The notes under the pieces are model-generated. The model worked only from the letters and a program-made list of their open reading frames with translations. It had not been told where the DNA came from and ran no database searches. Source: Pluralibacter sp. UBA7423 (GTDB taxonomy: Bacteria; Pseudomonadota; Gammaproteobacteria; Enterobacterales; Enterobacteriaceae). From it: DNA of 64,000 nt. The stretch covers positions 1-64,000 of the forward strand of contig DKMD01000034.1 of the NCBI GenBank assembly GCA_002470465.1, in the 5' to 3' direction. Below, one piece after another: positions 44,395-53,477 of the stretch. The number at the start of each line of letters is the position of its first letter. Positions within the stretch are counted from its first letter, which is position 1. A program made the translations under genes and the position numbers.

Positions 44395-44957
44395 AAAAAT
44401 GGCTACCCGTAGTAATGGCCTGCATGCTGTCGGCATGCAGCAGTACCGGCAGCGACAGTAAAACGTATTATCAATTGCCACTTCCTCAGGCTGGCGTACA
44501 GAGCACGGCCAGCCAGGGAAATCGTCTGCTGTGGGTTGAGCAGGTTAACATCCCGGACTACCTCGCTGGCAGCGGCGTGGTGTATCAGACCAGCGACGTT
44601 CAGTATGTGATAGCCAGCAATAATCTGTGGGCCAGCCCGCTGGATCAGCAGCTTCGGACGACGCTGGTGGCAAACCTCAGTAACCAGTTGCCTGGCTGGG
44701 TCGTTGCCTCACAACCGCTAGGAAGCGATCAGGACACGCTCAACGTCAACGTCAGCGGTTTTCATGGGCGCTATGATGGCACGGTGATTGTCAGCGGCGA
44801 GTGGCTCCTGAACCACCAGGGGCAGCTTATCAAACGCCCGTTCCACATCGAAGTGAAGCAGCAGCAGGACGGTTATGACGCAATGGTAAAAACGCTGGCG
44901 CAGGCCTGGAGTCAGGAGGCAGCCTCGATTGCCCAGTCGATGAACCGCTTGCCATAA
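44391..44957 (+). CDS. pqiC: Outer-membrane lipoprotein PqiC (YmbA)
   Basis: A 188-aa lipoprotein with lipobox LSAC (Cys about residue 17, then SSTGSD, with no inner-membrane-retention Asp at +2) that links the PqiB needle to the outer membrane. It is of the ABC-type transport auxiliary (DUF330) family. It overlaps pqiB by 4 nt and ends before a strong terminator. Confidence 0.95.
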   Translation: MKKWLPVVMACMLSACSSTGSDSKTYYQLPLPQAGVQSTASQGNRLLWVEQVNIPDYLAGSGVVYQTSDVQYVIASNNLWASPLDQQLRTTLVANLSNQLPGWVVASQPLGSDQDTLNVNVSGFHGRYDGTVIVSGEWLLNHQGQLIKRPFHIEVKQQQDGYDAMVKTLAQAWSQEAASIAQSMNRLP

Positions 44958-44975
44958 GTAAAATTTATCATCATA

Positions 44976-45015
44976 AAAACCGCAGCAGGCGTGTTCCTGC
45001 TGCGGTTTTTTTGTT
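44976..45015 (+). terminator. Strong intrinsic terminator of pqiABC
   Basis: A 14-bp stem (44976-44989 and 44996-45009) with a 6-nt loop and T-rich tail. The rest of the gap to rmf (45016-45211) holds the rmf promoter region; I see no other gene there. Confidence 0.92.
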
Positions 45016-45211
45016 TTTACCCTCAGGCAGTTAGTTGTCGCGGTTCACATTTTTTGTACAAATGAACTTCTGTGTAGCTCACAAATATGACACTGGCGTG
45101 AATTTTGCGCATTGACGATGCCGTCGAATCGGGTTATCCCTAATATGTGGTTGCACATTTGGTGACCACTGTTTTCTTTTCCACCAGATCAAAAAATGAG
45201 GGAAACGAGGC

Positions 45212-45379
45212 ATGAAGAGACAAAAACGTGATCGCCTGGAACGGGCACATCAACGTGGGTACCAGGCAGGCATCGCTGGCAAATCAAAAGAAATCTGTCC
45301 TTATCAGACCTTAAATCAGAGGTCACACTGGCTGGGAGGCTGGCGAGAAGCCATGGGGGACAGGGCAGTAATCGCTTGA
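45212..45379 (+). CDS. rmf: Ribosome modulation factor
   Basis: RMF, 55 aa, the same length as E. coli and nearly identical in sequence (it begins MKRQKRDRLERAHQRGYQAG). It binds 30S subunits in stationary phase and pairs ribosomes into inactive 100S dimers. Rich in Arg and Lys, as needed for rRNA binding. The ribosome site is gaaacgagg. In E. coli it is driven by ppGpp and CRP. Followed by a hairpin. Confidence 0.97.
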   Translation: MKRQKRDRLERAHQRGYQAGIAGKSKEICPYQTLNQRSHWLGGWREAMGDRAVIA

Positions 45380-45399
45380 TGCTGTCTCTTTAAAACAAA

Positions 45400-45423
45400 G
45401 AAGCCTCTGCATGCAGAGGCTTC
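45400..45423 (+). terminator. Palindromic hairpin between rmf and fabA
   Basis: A 10-bp stem (45400-45409 and 45414-45423) with loop CATG. T-runs are short on both strands, so it may act with Rho or serve both converging genes. Confidence 0.65.
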
Positions 45424-45460
45424 GCCGTTTCTGTCAGCCCGATCGGGCAATGTCCATAGA

Positions 45461-45979
45461 TTAGAACGTTGAAGTATCCTGGAACAGGCCAACCTTCAGG
45501 TCGGTTGCTTCGTAGATTTTATGGCCGTCTACCAGTACTTCACCATCAGCGATACCCAGAATCAGGCGACGGTTAATGACGCGCTTGAAGTGGATGCGAT
45601 AGGTGACTTTCTTCGCCGTTGGCAGGATTTGACCGGTGAATTTCACTTCACCCACGCCCAGCGCGCGACCTTTACCTTCACCGCCGAGCCAGCCCAGGTA
45701 GAAGCCCACGAGCTGCCACATGGCATCAAGACCCAGACAGCCAGGCATTACCGGGTCGCCGATGAAGTGGCAACCGAAGAACCACAGGTCAGGATTGATA
45801 TCCAGTTCTGCTTCCACGTAGCCTTTATCGAAGTTACCGCCCGTTTCGGTCATTTTGATGACACGGTCCATCATCAGCATATTCGCTGACGGCAGCTGCG
45901 GGCCTTTTTCGCCAAACAGTTCACCGCGACCGGAGGCAAGAAGGTCTTCTTTTGTATAGGATTCGCGTTTATCTACCAT
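45461..45979 (-). CDS. fabA: 3-hydroxydecanoyl-ACP dehydratase/isomerase
   Basis: FabA introduces the cis double bond of unsaturated fatty acids. The start at 45979 ([17 protein letters not shown]) gives 172 aa, equal to E. coli; the open frame runs 63 nt further but crosses the promoter operators. Catalytic His71 and Asp85 are in [19 protein letters not shown]. Expression is set by FabR (repression) and FadR (activation), and both sites are visible at 46019-46054. Confidence 0.98.
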   Translation of the reverse strand: MVDKRESYTKEDLLASGRGELFGEKGPQLPSANMLMMDRVIKMTETGGNFDKGYVEAELDINPDLWFFGCHFIGDPVMPGCLGLDAMWQLVGFYLGWLGGEGKGRALGVGEVKFTGQILPTAKKVTYRIHFKRVINRRLILGIADGEVLVDGHKIYEATDLKVGLFQDTSTF

Positions 45980-46018
45980 GTTTTCAGTAAGCCTTATTTT
46001 GAGTTCGCGACGCAGGAT

Positions 46019-46036
46019 AGCTAACACGTGTACGCT
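46019..46036 (-). promoter_or_regulatory. FabR operator of fabA
   Basis: On the minus strand AGCGTACACGTGTTAGCT, the near-palindromic FabR box known from E. coli fabA and fabB, about 40 nt upstream of the fabA start. Confidence 0.8.
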
Positions 46037-46037
46037 G

Positions 46038-46054
46038 AACAAGTCCGATCAGTT
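46038..46054 (-). promoter_or_regulatory. FadR activator site of fabA
   Basis: On the minus strand AACTGATCGGACTTGTT, matching the FadR palindrome AACTGGTCNGACCAGTT at 13 or more positions. It overlaps the last codons of lonH, so lonH sequence is under double constraint here. Confidence 0.8.
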
Positions 46055-47806
46055 TGCATTGAACCAGTTTAACCAGCGAAGTGCCCACGGGCGATGTCGG
46101 GTATCCTGCTGATTTGCCTGAGCAATACGCTCATGAATGGTTTGCAGGAGCGTTGTCTGGCCTTCGCCATCCCAAATTAATTGCGTGAGTAAAGGAAGTG
46201 CATCGGCCACATCGTCGATGGCCCACAGAGAGAATTCGCCAGCTTCTATAGTCTGCTGGACATCCTGTGCCAGGCTGAGATGACGCACGTTGGCAGAAGG
46301 AATAATCACACCCTGCTTACCGGTTAAACCACGCTGCTGGCAGATGGCGAAGAATCCTTCGATTTTTTCATTGAGTCCACCGACAGGCTGCGCCCGCCCG
46401 AACTGATCTACGGAGCCGGTAATCGCCAGGCTCTGACTAACCGGCACGTTAGCCAGCGCGCTTATCAGGGCACATAATTCCGCCATTGAGGCGCTGTCAC
46501 CATCCACTTCGCTGTAGGACTGCTCAAACGTCAGCGACGCTGAGAAGGGGATTTGCTGATCGAGGCCCAGCTCAGACATCAAAAATGCTTGCATGATCAT
46601 CATGCCTTTGGCGTGTATGTTGCCGCCAAGCTCAGCTTTACGTTCGATATCCGTGAACTCGCCGTCACCCACGTGCACTACGCAGCTGATACGTGACGGC
46701 TCCCCGAATGCGCGTGGATGTCCTGGGAATTCAATCACGGAGAGCGCGTTGATCTGGCCGATCTGCTCGCCTTCTGTTTCAATCAGAATCTGGTCGAGCA
46801 GGATTTCGTCCTGCATACGCTCGGCGAGATAGCCTTCACGCCATTGACGCTGATTGAGCATTGTCGTCAGCTGTTCTGCATTAAAGCGGTCACCTTCACA
46901 GAAAGCCGCAGCCTCACGAAGCTGGCGGCTAATCCATAGTGGAGAGAGCGGCAGCGTTTGCTGGTCACCGGTATAACGGGCGCCTTCCTGGATCAACAGC
47001 GGCCAGGCACTGGCGTCAGGGCCAGGTAAATTCAGGCCGCGGGCAATGTGCCAGACCCACTGACACCACAATTTTTGCGTCTCTTCGTCGACGACCTGCA
47101 GCGTGTCTTCATATTCACTGTAGATGGATTTTTCGCACAGCTCCGGTTCGATCTCCTGAAAATCCGCCAGCGACTCACGCTCGCCGACCAGCATCACTTT
47201 GAGCGAAAGCGGCATGGAAGGAATTGAGACGGGCAGGGGCCGTGAATCATCAAAGGCCAGCCAGTCAAAACGTTTGTGGGTAACAATGTTCTTCAGGCGC
47301 ATCCACAGCAGTGGCTGTGAAAGCAGGCTGCGAAGTGACAGGACAAGCACGCCGCCGTTGGCCTGGTGCACAAGCCCGGGCTGCAGGGTGATGTTTCCGT
47401 TAAACTGGCGCACGCAGCCAAACAGCTGCTCGGCTTCAACCCAATCGGCCTGAATAATCGGACCATGGCTGGCAAAATTATCTTCAGCCGATGTGGCGGG
47501 CGTCAGCGTCACGGAGCTGCCGTTTACTTCATATTGAACACCGCTGAGCTCAGGCGAGCTACTTCGCAGCTCGCGTGTGGCTTCGGCGAGAAGTTCAAGA
47601 TATTCAGGCTCTTCCGGGGCTTTAACCAGCAGGAAGTCGGAAATAGCCTGAGGATAGAGGAACTGGTCCAGCGCGTAATGCAGTCGGGCCTGCAGTTCGC
47701 CGGGTAAGGAATCGGTTTCGGTTGCCAAATCAGGCTGGGCAAACAGCGTCTGATAAGCCTCGAGGTCCGGGGCTACATCGCGCCGTGAAAGTTTTGTAAT
47801 CGTCAA
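46049..47806 (-). CDS. lonH: Lon-protease homologue LonH (YcbZ)
   Basis: A 585-aa protein (E. coli 586) with a C-terminal Lon-type (S16) protease domain: Ser438 in VDGDSASMAEL and Lys481 in GGLNEKIEGFF, 43 residues apart as in true Lon. The N-terminal two thirds correspond to the AAA region of LonB-like proteins but show no Walker A; the place of Walker B reads ANGGVLVLSLRSL, without the acidic pair. So it looks like a protease without a working ATPase. The substrate is unknown. It lies upstream of fabA on the same strand. Confidence 0.93.
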   Translation of the reverse strand: MTITKLSRRDVAPDLEAYQTLFAQPDLATETDSLPGELQARLHYALDQFLYPQAISDFLLVKAPEEPEYLELLAEATRELRSSSPELSGVQYEVNGSSVTLTPATSAEDNFASHGPIIQADWVEAEQLFGCVRQFNGNITLQPGLVHQANGGVLVLSLRSLLSQPLLWMRLKNIVTHKRFDWLAFDDSRPLPVSIPSMPLSLKVMLVGERESLADFQEIEPELCEKSIYSEYEDTLQVVDEETQKLWCQWVWHIARGLNLPGPDASAWPLLIQEGARYTGDQQTLPLSPLWISRQLREAAAFCEGDRFNAEQLTTMLNQRQWREGYLAERMQDEILLDQILIETEGEQIGQINALSVIEFPGHPRAFGEPSRISCVVHVGDGEFTDIERKAELGGNIHAKGMMIMQAFLMSELGLDQQIPFSASLTFEQSYSEVDGDSASMAELCALISALANVPVSQSLAITGSVDQFGRAQPVGGLNEKIEGFFAICQQRGLTGKQGVIIPSANVRHLSLAQDVQQTIEAGEFSLWAIDDVADALPLLTQLIWDGEGQTTLLQTIHERIAQANQQDTRHRPWALRWLNWFNAN

Positions 47807-47990
47807 AGTCGCTGTTTTTTAGTCAGATGTAAAGCGGAGGATTATACCTCAAGGTGCCAGTCCGCACACGGGGATTCACAGGCCAGTTTCACCGGGTGCT
47901 TAGCCTCCCGCGTTGAGGATGATTTCTTCTCAGCACATCAGCAAAAACCTGTTATCCTGAAATGAGTTACACGGTCACATTGGGATCGCA

Positions 47991-48443
47991 ATGAAATATC
48001 AACAACTGGAAAATCTTGAAAGCGGCTGGAAATGGAAATACCTGGTGAAGAAGCACCGGGAAGGTGAGCTTATCACTCGTTACATCGAGGCCAGTGCGGC
48101 GCAGGACGCAGTAGAAGCCCTGTTGACGATAGAAAATGAACCGGTTCAGGTGAATGACTGGATTGAGCAGCATATGAATCCCGCTCTGTTTAACCGCATG
48201 AAGCAGACGATCCGGGCCAGGCGTAAACGCCATTTTAACGCGGAGCATCAGCACACCCGTAAGAAATCTATCGACCTTGAATTTATTGTCTGGCAGCGTC
48301 TGGCCGGTCTTGCACAGCGTCGGGGCAAAACACTCTCAGAGACGATCGTTCAGCTGATTGAGGATGCGGAAAATAAAGAGAAGTACGCCAGCAAGATGAC
48401 AACGCTGAAGCAGGATTTGCAGGCCCTGTTAGGGAAAGAGTAG
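47991..48443 (+). CDS. matP: Terminus macrodomain organiser MatP
   Basis: MatP binds matS sites in the terminus macrodomain, excludes MukBEF there and links the terminus to the divisome through ZapB. It is 150 aa as in E. coli: an N-terminal four-helix part, a ribbon-helix-helix region (about 90-130) and a C-terminal coiled coil ([11 protein letters not shown]). The MukBEF genes it opposes are in the same window. Divergent from lonH. Confidence 0.97.
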   Translation: MKYQQLENLESGWKWKYLVKKHREGELITRYIEASAAQDAVEALLTIENEPVQVNDWIEQHMNPALFNRMKQTIRARRKRHFNAEHQHTRKKSIDLEFIVWQRLAGLAQRRGKTLSETIVQLIEDAENKEKYASKMTTLKQDLQALLGKE

Positions 48444-48540
48444 AGCAAACCAGGTCAGCAGTTAAGCGAACAAAAATAGACAGGGTTTGAGATTGCTGGA
48501 CCGTGCTCGTCAATGTTCCAAACAGGCACAAAAAACAAAA

Positions 48541-48566
48541 AAACCCCGCATCGCGGGGTTTTTTAT
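48541..48566. terminator. Bidirectional terminator between matP and ompA
   Basis: Stem aaaccccgc (48541-48549) and gcggggttt (48553-48561) with a 3-nt loop; T-rich on the plus side, and A-rich upstream for the ompA direction. Confidence 0.92.
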
Positions 48567-48578
48567 TAGACGTTAAAC

Positions 48579-49631
48579 TTAAGCCGCTGGCTGAGTTACT
48601 ACGTCTTTAACGCCTTTAACTTCGATCTCTACGCGACGATCTGGTGCCAGGCAGTCGATCAGTGCAGCGCGAGCTTTCACGTTGTCACAGGTGTTACCGG
48701 TGACTGGGTTAGCTTCGCCCATACCACGTGGGGAGATCTTGTTAGCCGGGATACCTTTAGAGATCAGGTAATCGACAACAGACTGTGCACGCTGCTCAGA
48801 CAGTTTCTGGTTATAAGCGTCAGAACCGATACGGTCGGTGAAGCCCAGAACTACTACGGAACCGTCTTTAGGATCCAGGTTGCTCAGCTGGGAGTACAGC
48901 TGATCCAGTGCCTGCTGACCTTCTGGTTTCAGGGTAGACTTGTTGAAGTTGAACAGAACGTCAGACTTCAGAGTGAAGTGCTTGGTCTGTACTTCTGGTG
49001 CTGGAGCCGGAGCAGGAGCAACAACTGGAGCAACGTCGTTCTGACCGAAACGGTAAGAAACACCAACGCTCAGCATGCCGTTGTCTGGACGAACGCCTAC
49101 TGTGCCTGCGTCGCCGATGTTGTTAACCCACTGGTATTCCAGACGGGTTGCGATGTCACGGGTCATTGCCCACTCAACACCGCCAGCGAATACTGGGGAT
49201 ACGCCAGTGTCGTGGTTGTCACCAGCAACGTTGTTGCTGGAGTCAGCGCGCCAAACCATGCCGCCCAGACGGGTGTAAACGTCCAGATCGTCGGTTACCG
49301 GGTAACCCAGTTTAGCAGTCAGCTGAACGCCCTGAGCTTTGAATGCACCGTTGGTAACGTCGCCTTTGTAAGGCATACGGCCCAGCCAGTCATAACCCAT
49401 TTCGAAACCAACATACGGGTTTACCTGGTAACCACCGAAAGCACCAGCGCCAAGCTGACTTTCGTGGGTTGGACCGTTGTTGTTCAGGGAGCTGTTATAC
49501 CAGCCGGTATCGTGGAACTGGGACCAACCCAGTTTACCACCTGCATACCAGGTGTTATCTTTCGGTGCGGCCTGCGCTACGGTAGCGAAGCCAGCCAGTG
49601 CCACTGCAATCGCGATAGCTGTCTTTTTCAT
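48579..49631 (-). CDS. ompA: Outer-membrane protein A
   Basis: OmpA, 350 aa from the ATG at 49631 (E. coli 346). A Sec signal ends [10 protein letters not shown]. An eight-stranded barrel (about 22-195) is followed by an Ala-Pro hinge ([10 protein letters not shown]) and the OmpA_C peptidoglycan-binding domain with [12 protein letters not shown] and the paired cysteines in NTCDNV and LIDCLAP. Upstream codons of the open frame (to 49655) are in the untranslated leader. The gene precedes matP's terminator and is divergent from nothing close by; sulA lies upstream on the same strand. Confidence 0.98.
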   Translation of the reverse strand: MKKTAIAIAVALAGFATVAQAAPKDNTWYAGGKLGWSQFHDTGWYNSSLNNNGPTHESQLGAGAFGGYQVNPYVGFEMGYDWLGRMPYKGDVTNGAFKAQGVQLTAKLGYPVTDDLDVYTRLGGMVWRADSSNNVAGDNHDTGVSPVFAGGVEWAMTRDIATRLEYQWVNNIGDAGTVGVRPDNGMLSVGVSYRFGQNDVAPVVAPAPAPAPEVQTKHFTLKSDVLFNFNKSTLKPEGQQALDQLYSQLSNLDPKDGSVVVLGFTDRIGSDAYNQKLSEQRAQSVVDYLISKGIPANKISPRGMGEANPVTGNTCDNVKARAALIDCLAPDRRVEIEVKGVKDVVTQPAA

Positions 49632-49830
49632 TTTTTGCGCCTCGTTATCATCCAAAAATCGCCATGAATATCCATTTAGAAGTTCACGGTTAAATCCTTC
49701 ACCGGGGGCGGGACCTAATCATAAGTACGCCATAATCTGTGGCTTAAGCCGATCACCCCTGGCGATGTAAAGTCTACAACGTACTTGAAAACTTACAAGT
49801 GTGAACTCCGTCAGGCATATGAAAAAAAAA
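49632..49830 (-). promoter_or_regulatory. ompA promoter and long 5' leader with CRP-like site
   Basis: The minus strand matches the E. coli ompA upstream region over most of its length: a CRP-like site CCTGACGGAGTTCACA (49800-49815), the GTTGTAGACTTTACATCG promoter core, and a leader of about 130 nt with GGTGAAGGATTTAACCGTG and GATAACGAGGCGC before the ATG. In E. coli the leader stabilises the mRNA and its end pairs with the sRNA MicA. Between this and sulA I see only the sulA terminator. Confidence 0.8.
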
Positions 49831-49913
49831 GAGTTGTATACACAATATTTAACATTTATGTTGATTTTTTGTTCGGGATAAAATGCTGAGAACCGCACCA
49901 GACAAGCATTTTC

Positions 49914-49942
49914 GTAAAATAACCCGCACGAAAGAGCGGGTT
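49914..49942 (-). terminator. Intrinsic terminator of sulA
   Basis: A 7-bp stem (aacccgc 49921-49927, gcgggtt 49936-49942) with an 8-nt loop; on the minus strand it is followed by attttac. It lies 44 nt after the sulA stop. Confidence 0.75.
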
Positions 49943-49985
49943 ACCGATCGAGTAAAAAAAATGCCAGGAAAAATCTTAAATTTAC

Positions 49986-50486
49986 TTAATGATACAAGTT
50001 TGAGTGAATTTTCAGGCCAGAAAACTGTCTGGTGGGCTGAGAGGTCGCCCTGACAGGACGCATAACAAAGCCCATCGCATTCCCTTCCTCCGCTGCGCTT
50101 GCGAGCAGACGCTGATCTTCTTCACTGAGTTCTTCTGCAACCCAGCCGATGACCACGCTGTAGTTTCCTGTACGAAGGGCACGAATCATCGACTCCAGCG
50201 TCGCGCCTGGTAACATTTGGTTAACCTGCATCACTTTTGATAGCGGTAAACCGGATGCCTGAACCCACTGACGACTCAACTTTTGCTGCGGCGTGAGCCA
50301 CAGTTGCCAGCGATCTTGCTGGCCGAGCTGTTGCAAAAGTGGCAGCAGCAGTAATTGAGTCATCATCGGTTGATCCTCACGATACAGCACTTCGCTGATA
50401 AGCCCAGTGGTACTATGCTGCGGTTGACCGACGGTTGCTGTTGCCGGCGCCAGTGATTTACGATTTACATAGCCTGAAGTGTACAT
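49986..50486 (-). CDS. sulA: SOS cell-division inhibitor SulA
   Basis: A 166-aa FtsZ inhibitor (E. coli 169) made during the SOS response and degraded by Lon. The central [16 protein letters not shown] and the C-terminal [11 protein letters not shown] (Lon recognition tail, ending His) are conserved, while residues 8-28 differ from E. coli. A perfect LexA box lies 24 nt upstream. It is divergent from sxy. Confidence 0.97.
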   Translation of the reverse strand: MYTSGYVNRKSLAPATATVGQPQHSTTGLISEVLYREDQPMMTQLLLLPLLQQLGQQDRWQLWLTPQQKLSRQWVQASGLPLSKVMQVNQMLPGATLESMIRALRTGNYSVVIGWVAEELSEEDQRLLASAAEEGNAMGFVMRPVRATSQPTRQFSGLKIHSNLYH

Positions 50487-50507
50487 AGTGAATCCCGCCC
50501 TGTGGGT

Positions 50508-50527
50508 TACTGTATGGATATACAGTA
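50508..50527 (-). promoter_or_regulatory. LexA box of sulA
   Basis: TACTGTATGGATATACAGTA, with the consensus core CTGT-N8-ACAG at 50510-50525. Its strength and position fit tight SOS repression of sulA. Confidence 0.95.
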
Positions 50528-50647
50528 CGCCGTGCAGGACTAAAGATCAACCTCATTTTCTGAAAGCGCCTCGCAAAATTGCACAGAAGTGCCTGGCTTA
50601 GAAAATAACCGCTTGCCCCCTGAAATGAAGTTCCTTATTTTCATTAT

Positions 50648-50730
50648 TAACGGATCCGTTAGCATAACTCATTCATCTAACTACCTGATTATAGGAAGAA
50701 TCATGGGAAAAGTCTCATATAAACGGATCC
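50648..50730 (+). other. Possible translation-control structure in the sxy leader
   Basis: A 14-nt perfect palindrome TAACGGATCCGTTA (50648-50661) lies 42 nt before the sxy start. Its GGATCCGTT half (50652-50660) is the exact complement of AACGGATCC at 50722-50730, inside codons 7-10 of sxy. A local 5-bp hairpin and a 9-bp long-range helix would exclude each other; the second would close the ribosome site and start codon in a loop. Confidence 0.5.
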
Positions 50731-51344
50731 ATCAGTGTAAAGAGTACTTTGCCTCTTTGGGCACTATTCGCCATCGCGCGCTTTTCGGGGGATACAGTCT
50801 TTCAATCGATGATACTGTGTTTGCGATGGTTTCTAACGGGGAGCTTTATCTCAGGGCTTGCGAGCAAACCACTGGGTATTCCACTGGGTATTACACAACG
50901 AATTCAAGACGGCTTTTGACCCTCAACAAACGAGGCCGACCTGTCTCTCTCAACTATTATCTGGTAGACGAAGTCCTCTGGCGGGATCGATCATTGCTTT
51001 TGAAGATGTCAGAGATGTCACTGCAAGGAGCGCAAAGCGAAAAAATACGACGCGGCGATCCACGGCGGCTTAAGAATTCACCCAACATTACTTTTCAGCT
51101 GGAACTTTTGCTCTCGGAGGCCGGAGTCCAGGACCTGGAGATGCTCCAGGCTTTAGGGGCAGTAGCGGCCTGGCTGCGCCTTCGCCGCATTCGTAAAGAT
51201 CTCAGCATTAATGTCCTCTTCGCCCTTGAAGGCGCGATTCAGGGGATTCACGCAACACGAATCCCCTTGCTTCGCCGTCAGCATCTCCAGGAACTGGCGG
51301 AGAGGCTACTGGATAAAAGTACAACTAAGCTGACGGAGGAGTAA
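50703..51344 (+). CDS. sxy: Competence regulator Sxy/TfoX
   Basis: Sxy directs CRP to CRP-S sites and so controls competence-related genes (ycaI at 1369 is one in E. coli). The start at 50703 (MGKVSYKRI) gives 213 aa (E. coli 209) and has an aggaag ribosome site; upstream in-frame codons to 50589 are unconserved. The TfoX N-terminal domain (LFGGYSLSIDDTVFAMVSNGELYLRA) and C-terminal helical domain are both present, but sequence is less conserved than in neighbouring genes. The 3' end overlaps the convergent yccS by 20 nt. Confidence 0.93.
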   Translation: MGKVSYKRIHQCKEYFASLGTIRHRALFGGYSLSIDDTVFAMVSNGELYLRACEQTTGYSTGYYTTNSRRLLTLNKRGRPVSLNYYLVDEVLWRDRSLLLKMSEMSLQGAQSEKIRRGDPRRLKNSPNITFQLELLLSEAGVQDLEMLQALGAVAAWLRLRRIRKDLSINVLFALEGAIQGIHATRIPLLRRQHLQELAERLLDKSTTKLTEE

Positions 51345-53460
51345 CCTGCTGCTGCAGCCGGCAAAATTCTGGCAACAGGCTCACCATCAGCCCAATTTGC
51401 TGCAGCACCAGCGGTTCTTTGGACTCCGAACCGGGCTCAAGATGGCGTATCCGTTCCATGAGCCCAGTTAGCGCAGCCTGAACGCGCTGCTCGTCAGAAG
51501 GCGTATGGTGGAAGGCATCGTCAACGTAACAGACTGCATCATCAAGCAGCAGCAGCGTTTCAGGGTTACTGAGTTTTTCGCGATGTGCCCCCAGCGCGGA
51601 AATATAGCTGGTGAAGGTGTGGTTCAGGCAGAGCAGGCGGAAGGCCGTTTCGCGCATTTGCGCCGTAGCGCGTGGTTCCGTTGACAGGTTGGACACCACC
51701 GAAGCCAGCTCCGCATCTCTGTTATGTGCGTCACGACGAGCAATTCGATAAGCCAGACGGTTGTCCCGTCCTTGATGATATTGCTCAAGGATCGCATCCA
51801 GATAGCGGCAGTTGGCATCGACCGCTCTTGCCATGACCGTCGGCAGATTACGAAACTTCCAGTCAGGCCAGATAAAACTGACGGCTGCCCAGGCGATACC
51901 ACAGCCGATAAGCGTATCAATGATACGTGGTAACGCTACTTCAAATCCCTCACCAAGCAGGTTGAAACACAGCAGAACCAGCAGCGTGATAAACATTGTG
52001 GCGTGTGCGTACTGAACGTTTCGGAAAGCGAAAAAGAGCACGCCAGTAAGCACGATAAGCAACAGTTGTCCTTCCACGGAGGGCACCAGTATCAGGATTG
52101 GCAAACCGATCGCCACTCCAATTAATGTACCAATGACGCGAAGTGCGAGGCGGTGTCGCGTGGCATTGTAGTTTGGCTGGCAGACAAACAGGCTTGTAAG
52201 CAGGATCCAGTAGCCATGATCCAGCCCGGTAAACTGGATAAATGCGTAGCCCGCACAGAGGACCAGAGACATGCGAACCGCGTGACGAAAGAGGGCTGAC
52301 TCCGGCGAAAAATTCCGACTCAGGCGTAGCCAGACGTCGCTCATCCCGTGCAGACGATCGTCCGACAGCTGAGTTTCCGTTTCATTCTCAGGCAGCGCCA
52401 TCTGCTGTTCTGATTCGATCGTGGCGAGTTGGGCATCGATGGCCCGAAGATTATTCAGCAAGAAGCCAAGGGCGTTCATTTGCTCTTTTGCCGCGCCAGT
52501 CGTGCTCACACGTTCCAGTGCGGCGTCCAGGTGCGCAAATGCGCGCTCGAAACGGGAGTCGTGCTGGTAGGGCGTACGCAACAGAATCGAGCGGGAAAGC
52601 TGCTGGCAGGCCTGCGCCTGCATTGAAAGCAAGCGCTGGAAGCGAAACATCACATCGCTGTAGCGGAAGCTGTCGCGCAGGGGCTGATACTGCACGTGCG
52701 ACGAGCTGGCGCGTTCGTGGATATCCTGGGCCACAAAATAGTAATGCAGCGTGCGGCGGGTGCCGCGCTGCCCACGATCGCCACGAAGACGCGTCAGTAA
52801 CGACGCTTTGGTTTGATTCAGCGTCGCGACTAGCTGTCCGTTTGCCATAGCCAGTTCCACCAGAGGTGCCTGAGCATCATGCTCAATGTCCGGGTCGAAG
52901 AGGCGGGATTTCAGTTCCAGATAGTGAGCCAGCTGTTCATAACTGCGGGCGAGGTTATCCTGCAATGGGCGAATGGGAAAAATGAGATGGCCGGTAAGCG
53001 TCAGCAGGTTGTACCACACGGCCCCCGCGATCAGCAGTAAAGGCTGCTGATACCAGTGCTCGTAAAGCGACACACCGAGCATGGTGTAGATGGCTATCAG
53101 GAGAGCGCCAAACGCGATTGTGGCGTAGCGCTGCCCAAGGCCGCCCAGCAAAATAAACCCGCTGGTCGACAGTGTGAGTCCCAGCGCAAAGGCCCAGGGC
53201 CAGGGAAACAGCAGTTCAACGGAAGCGGATGCAATAAAGAAACAGATAAGCGTAATCACCAGATTGCGCAGTCGCCCGGCCAACCTGTCATCCAGATCGG
53301 CCAGGGCGGCAGCGACCACGCCAAGCGTTAACGGGATGGTAAGCTTCACTTCACCGAGCCACCATGGCAGGGCTACTGTGCCGCACAGGGCAATAAAAAT
53401 GCGGGCGTTATACAGCCAGGCGCTGTTCCAGGTGTAACGACGTAATAAAGGGCTCAGCAT
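51325..53460 (-). CDS. yccS: FUSC-family inner-membrane protein YccS
   Basis: A large membrane protein of the YccS/YhfK (FUSC, AaeB-like) family, 711 aa from the ATG at 53460 (MLSPLLRRYTWNSAW). Two blocks of about five membrane helices (roughly 15-165 and 395-520) each precede a cytoplasmic helical domain. The transport substrate is unknown. A GTG at 53481 would add seven residues and overlap the yccF stop (GTGA), which would couple the two; homology favours 53460. The genes yccF-yccS form one minus-strand unit. Confidence 0.9.
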   Translation of the reverse strand: MLSPLLRRYTWNSAWLYNARIFIALCGTVALPWWLGEVKLTIPLTLGVVAAALADLDDRLAGRLRNLVITLICFFIASASVELLFPWPWAFALGLTLSTSGFILLGGLGQRYATIAFGALLIAIYTMLGVSLYEHWYQQPLLLIAGAVWYNLLTLTGHLIFPIRPLQDNLARSYEQLAHYLELKSRLFDPDIEHDAQAPLVELAMANGQLVATLNQTKASLLTRLRGDRGQRGTRRTLHYYFVAQDIHERASSSHVQYQPLRDSFRYSDVMFRFQRLLSMQAQACQQLSRSILLRTPYQHDSRFERAFAHLDAALERVSTTGAAKEQMNALGFLLNNLRAIDAQLATIESEQQMALPENETETQLSDDRLHGMSDVWLRLSRNFSPESALFRHAVRMSLVLCAGYAFIQFTGLDHGYWILLTSLFVCQPNYNATRHRLALRVIGTLIGVAIGLPILILVPSVEGQLLLIVLTGVLFFAFRNVQYAHATMFITLLVLLCFNLLGEGFEVALPRIIDTLIGCGIAWAAVSFIWPDWKFRNLPTVMARAVDANCRYLDAILEQYHQGRDNRLAYRIARRDAHNRDAELASVVSNLSTEPRATAQMRETAFRLLCLNHTFTSYISALGAHREKLSNPETLLLLDDAVCYVDDAFHHTPSDEQRVQAALTGLMERIRHLEPGSESKEPLVLQQIGLMVSLLPEFCRLQQQVTPPSA

Positions 53461-53477
53461 GCGATGACGGGCCCTGG

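Noticed and set aside
45043..45067. Imperfect inverted repeat gttcaca..aaatgaac upstream of rmf
   Set aside because: It contains unpaired bases and is AT-rich; I cannot assign it to CRP or another regulator.
47991..48443. matS sites (GTGACRNYGTCAC) near matP
   Set aside because: No full match was found by eye in the window; in E. coli matP itself lies outside the matS-rich macrodomain.
52242..52850. 202-codon plus-strand frame inside yccS
   Set aside because: Low-complexity Arg/Ser/Ala-rich translation typical of antisense frames in GC-rich genes.
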